Shown here: positions 62,801-64,000 of the stretch, in pieces | How the letters are laid out: the number at the start of each line of letters is the position of its first letter | Numbering within the stretch: the stretch's first letter is position 1 | Source of the DNA: Lineus longissimus | Lineage: Eukaryota > Nemertea > Pilidiophora > Heteronemertea > Lineidae | Assembly: GCF_910592395.1 (NCBI RefSeq) | Contig: NC_088316.1 | Span: 4,154,001 to 4,218,000 of the forward strand | DNA length: 64,000 bases | Reading direction: 5' to 3' | The notes under the pieces: generated by a model | What the model saw: the letters and a program-made list of their open reading frames with translations, nothing else | Told to the model about the DNA's origin: nothing | The model's database searches: none | Translations under genes and position numbers: made by a program

Positions 62801-64000
62801 GAAATCGACATACAGTACAAGTCAAATGCTACATTCTGATGATCCGATTAGGGCAGTTTACAAGCACAGCTAAAAAACACTTTCTGATTCGACTGTTTCC
62901 ATTTTCACTGTGGTCTAATGAGGTTGCACATGAATGAGAATAGGAACATCCCAGCTGCTTTGTAACAGAAGTGCTTCACTGTGCAAATTAATTCAAATTG
63001 AATTAAATTGGTTAAATTAAATGCAGTTACATTTTAGTCTACAAGAGACTCGATAGTAAGCCTGTTTGGGTCAGCTAACAGAAATGGTTTGAACTAAACC
63101 CAATGGAACCAGCTTTCAGACTAGACCCGATGGGACCAGCTTTAATAATAGATTTTTGAATCTTGACTATTTTCAATTAGTTTACACAAGGAAAATTTAG
63201 ACCACACATGGATTCGATCGGATCTCATTGGGTTTTTTTCTTGTCGTGTAAATGACCATTATGTCATTTGCGCATGGTTAACCTCAAATTTCACAATATT
63301 GGCAGATTTGCAAAAGATTCATCAAAAGAATTTCTCCTTACCTCTGGCACTGACAATTCCATAAACCTTCTGGTTGTAAGCGTTCAGTCTCTCCCAGGCA
63401 AACTTATACTTCAGACCCATATCAGCCTCGAAAGTCTTTTCGAACGTCAGGCCCTGGACCGCAATCCTGAGGTAAACGATGGCAAGAGTGTCGGGGATCT
63501 TATTGGGTGTGAGCTGGATCATGATGGTCGACATGTAGCCGGCGGTCTCGGAGCTGTGGTAGACAAGGTGAAGGTCCGTCCCAGGGATTGGGAGGCTCTC
63601 TTGTAATACCTAAAACAAACAAAAAGTTAAAGTAGAACTCAGATGAGCTGCTCATTCATCGCTACACATCCTGAGCATTTCTGACCAGAAACCATTAACC
63701 TTTGAGTTTGAACAAGGGACCACTTGACTGCTAGCCGAGAGTCATAGCCACTAATCCATAGCAGCTTTTAATCAGTAGACCAGGGATGACCAATCAATGA
63801 TGACCAAGCTAAATTCAAAAGTTTTTTAATACAGTCCTTCATTAAGATTTGGACTACTCCAAACTACTACAAATTCTGAATGATAGAAGAAGTTAAAATT
63901 AATTTCAAAATCTCAAAATATTCCTACATACCTGAGACTCCGGAATAATAGCGCTTTTCGACGAACAAGATCCCAGCTGGGTGTGCTCCCAAGTCGAGAG
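43970..64000 (-). CDS. Teneurin (C-terminal 1781 residues, 11 exons)
   Basis: Large type II membrane protein whose extracellular part binds latrophilin and other teneurins in axon guidance and synapse matching. Coding exons, 5' to 3' on the minus strand: 63932-64000 (cut by window), 63342-63609, 62658-62798, 61993-62245, 61281-61516, 60722-60879, 59340-60411, 53045-53379, 47442-47753, 45429-47055, 43970-44844. All phases agree; stop TAG at 43970-43972. Order of domains: end of the region preceding the propeller (VLQESLPIPGTDLHL, NAYNQKVYGIVSA, VSVGYKYDNC), NHL propeller, YD-repeat shell, Rhs-type core (GFQGGIYDYETNMVFIGKRI then GRWTAPD), C-terminal domain and TCAP-like end. Similarity to vertebrate teneurins is continuous. 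One donor (exon 59340-60411) is GC, not GT. Which vertebrate paralogue it equals is not meaningful if this is a single invertebrate gene. The membrane, EGF and intracellular parts lie outside the window. Confidence 0.97.
45050..45300. mobile_element. 'GTGGCTC' family, copy in teneurin intron
   Basis: AAGACCTACATGCG at the left, AATAGGCCTTTAGG at the right, and internal CTTGTGGCTCAGGTACATAG. The left and right ends are approximate inverted repeats. It lies between the last two teneurin exons. Confidence 0.55.
45429..47055 (-). other. Teneurin YD-repeat and Rhs-core exon
   Basis: A single 1627-base exon (542 codons). It has many YD-type motifs (YNYDIDNNV, YAYDANNNM, YEYNSFGQL, YFYDALGRL) and the core that closes the Rhs-like shell (FPFGFQGGIYDYETNMVF, KRIYDPTIGRWTAPDLD). 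Large uninterrupted exons here are usual in teneurin genes. Confidence 0.92.
47262..47312. mobile_element. Pogo/Tc1-mariner-like MITE, truncated copy
   Basis: Only the first 50 bases of the family are present (ATAGAACCTCTCTATTATGG then GGACTGACAAATGCTGTCC); the rest is lost. It lies in a teneurin intron. Confidence 0.65.
48908..48998. mobile_element. Mariner-type MITE, 91 bp
   Basis: CTACAGGGTGGCACAGAATT at the left; the right end is the near-exact reverse complement, ending GGGCCACCCTGTAG, with arms of about 28 bases and a TA at each border. Ends of the CAGGGTGG kind and TA flanks suit Tc1/mariner. Located in the teneurin intron between exons 47442-47753 and 53045-53379. Confidence 0.75.
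49222..49242. repeat. Poly-G tract
   Basis: About 18 consecutive G. A second tract of about 17 G lies near 49552-49569, and shorter ones at 26239, 49312 and 56375. Such tracts can form G-quadruplexes. Confidence 0.8.
50660..51090. mobile_element. TIR element with TTTACATAGGATTCATG ends, copy 1
   Basis: Left end GCGTTTACATAGGATTCATG, right end GTGAATCATATGTAACCCTG: imperfect inverted repeats of about 25 bases. The interior is filled with TGTCAC/GTGACA words, starting with four tandem CACTCGT units, and an internal GTTTACATATGATTCAC at 50909 suggests a composite of two copies. A second copy lies at 55123-55350. Confidence 0.6.
52797..52976. promoter_or_regulatory. Cluster of nuclear-receptor half-sites
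   Basis: TGACCT (or AGGTCA) occurs at least eight times in 180 bases, including two TGACCTCTGACCT direct repeats with one-base spacing (52835-52847 and 52959-52971). DR1 is the known format for RXR-type dimers. The two DR1 blocks share flanks (CTAGATA), so part of the density comes from an old duplication. It lies about 70 bases from teneurin exon 53045-53379, in the intron. Function is inferred only. Confidence 0.35.
55123..55350. mobile_element. TIR element with TTTACATAGGATTCATG ends, copy 2
   Basis: CAGGGTTTACATAGGATTCA start and shared interior blocks (CCCGTTCTTTGGAAATGA, GGTGAAAAGTGACA) with 50660-51090. The right end is truncated or decayed. It is in the next teneurin intron. Confidence 0.6.
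55556..55990. repeat. About 30-bp minisatellite
   Basis: About 14 imperfect copies of a unit such as TTCAATTTGGATGAATAAAT plus TTGGACAAAA; later units switch to an ATAGGACATAA variant. Located in a teneurin intron. Confidence 0.85.
57785..58210. repeat. 57-bp tandem repeat, about 7 copies
   Basis: GATCTGTTAACAATACTCCT starts at 57790 and 57847 and so on with period 57-58, each unit containing GAGCTTGATGTGACACTGAG. Variants alternate GTTAAC with GTTTGC. Located in the teneurin intron. Confidence 0.88.
58880..58945 (+). mobile_element. SINE/CR1-like 3' tail with (ATT)n
   Basis: GAGCGGCGCTTTATAAATAA followed by about ten ATT units. A GCGC-TTTATAAAT end followed by ATT repeats is a common 3' end of tRNA-SINE or CR1-type retroelements. 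Only the tail is visible. Confidence 0.5.
59097..59250 (-). mobile_element. SINE of the 24174 family, 5'-truncated
   Basis: Shares AGTCGACTGGGCTCTTGCC, CTGGATAGGATG and TTAACTTCCCAGGCAAGCC with the element at 24174-24478, but lacks the tRNA-like head. It lies about 90 bases from a teneurin exon-intron border. Confidence 0.7.
59340..60411 (-). other. Teneurin exon: last NHL blades and first YD repeats
   Basis: Blades seen as WPTALAVNPLDDTVHVLDND, PQHIAFAPNGDLYIVESD and PTSITVTPDGVLHISDMGNL, a Cys pattern CDCKKASCRC between them, then YD-type repeats (YNYSYSVNSYYGKLTAV, FYEYDFNGRLSRV). It ends at a GC donor (G|GCAAGT, 59338-59339), required by phase 1 of the next exon. Confidence 0.9.
60563..60680. 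repeat. Dispersed repeat, copy 2
   Basis: Partner of the copy at 916-1035, with short indels between them. It sits in the teneurin intron between exons 60722-60879 and 59340-60411. Confidence 0.65.
60722..62245 (-). other. Teneurin exons of the first NHL propeller blades
   Basis: Three exons (61993-62245, 61281-61516, 60722-60879) carry LLAPVALASGLDGSLYVGDY, YFMTVSPLDGKLYISDYESR and GIAINKDGIAYFADGA, each a typical NHL strand pattern, and the conserved GNGEQCLPGEKEKCGDGG segment. Confidence 0.9.
61554..61701. mobile_element. Pogo/Tc1-mariner-like MITE, copy E
   Basis: ACAGTAGACCCTCTCTAAAA at the left and AGGTTTCACTGTATA at the right, with a shorter interior than copies A-D. It lies directly upstream (in + coordinates, right) of teneurin exon 61281-61516. 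Confidence 0.75.

Overview
The window is eukaryotic nuclear DNA from an invertebrate animal. Genes are split into short exons with GT-AG (one GC-AG) introns, the DNA is AT-rich, and it is full of MITEs, tRNA-derived SINEs and minisatellites. The gene set (BBSome subunit, MAPEG enzyme, SETD7, teneurin) is bilaterian. Repeat style would suit a marine deuterostome (echinoderm, hemichordate, lancelet) or a lophotrochozoan, but I cannot fix the phylum from sequence alone. All exon models below were built by hand from reading frame, splice sites and intron phase, and all phases agree.

Layout. (1) 3-9483, + strand: last 11 coding exons of BBS7, 5' end cut by the window. Its introns carry a minisatellite, a 40-bp perfect inverted repeat, two copies of a pogo-like MITE, a LINE fragment, and a tandem duplication that copied the start of one exon. 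(2) 9958-17050: no gene seen; tandem repeats, a SINE and a 23-bp minisatellite. (3) 17051-22518, - strand: a complete 5-exon MAPEG gene of the MGST2/LTC4S type, 153 aa. (4) 22898-26944, + strand: a complete 7-exon SETD7 lysine methyltransferase, 464 aa, with an unusual C-terminal extension. Its ATG lies only 379 bp from that of the MAPEG gene, head to head, so the two may share a promoter. (5) 27000-43969: about 17 kb without a recognisable gene, dominated by tandem arrays (96-bp, 131-bp with about 19 monomers, 23-bp with about 32 monomers, 60-bp palindromic). (6) 43970-64000, - strand: the last 11 coding exons (1781 codons) of a teneurin, from the end of the FN-plug region through NHL propeller, YD shell, Rhs core and C-terminal domain; the 5' half lies beyond the window.

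The genes do not form one pathway: BBS7 acts in ciliary trafficking, the MAPEG protein in glutathione/eicosanoid chemistry, SETD7 in lysine methylation, teneurin in cell adhesion and synapse partner matching. Their linkage is informative: from memory, the human counterparts all lie on chromosome 4q, and SETD7 and MGST2 are divergent neighbours there too. No new multi-gene system (CRISPR, defence island, operon) is present. The most interesting signals are the conserved head-to-head pair, the repeat-derived SETD7 tail, the BBS7 partial exon duplication with decoy splice acceptors, and the structured tandem arrays.
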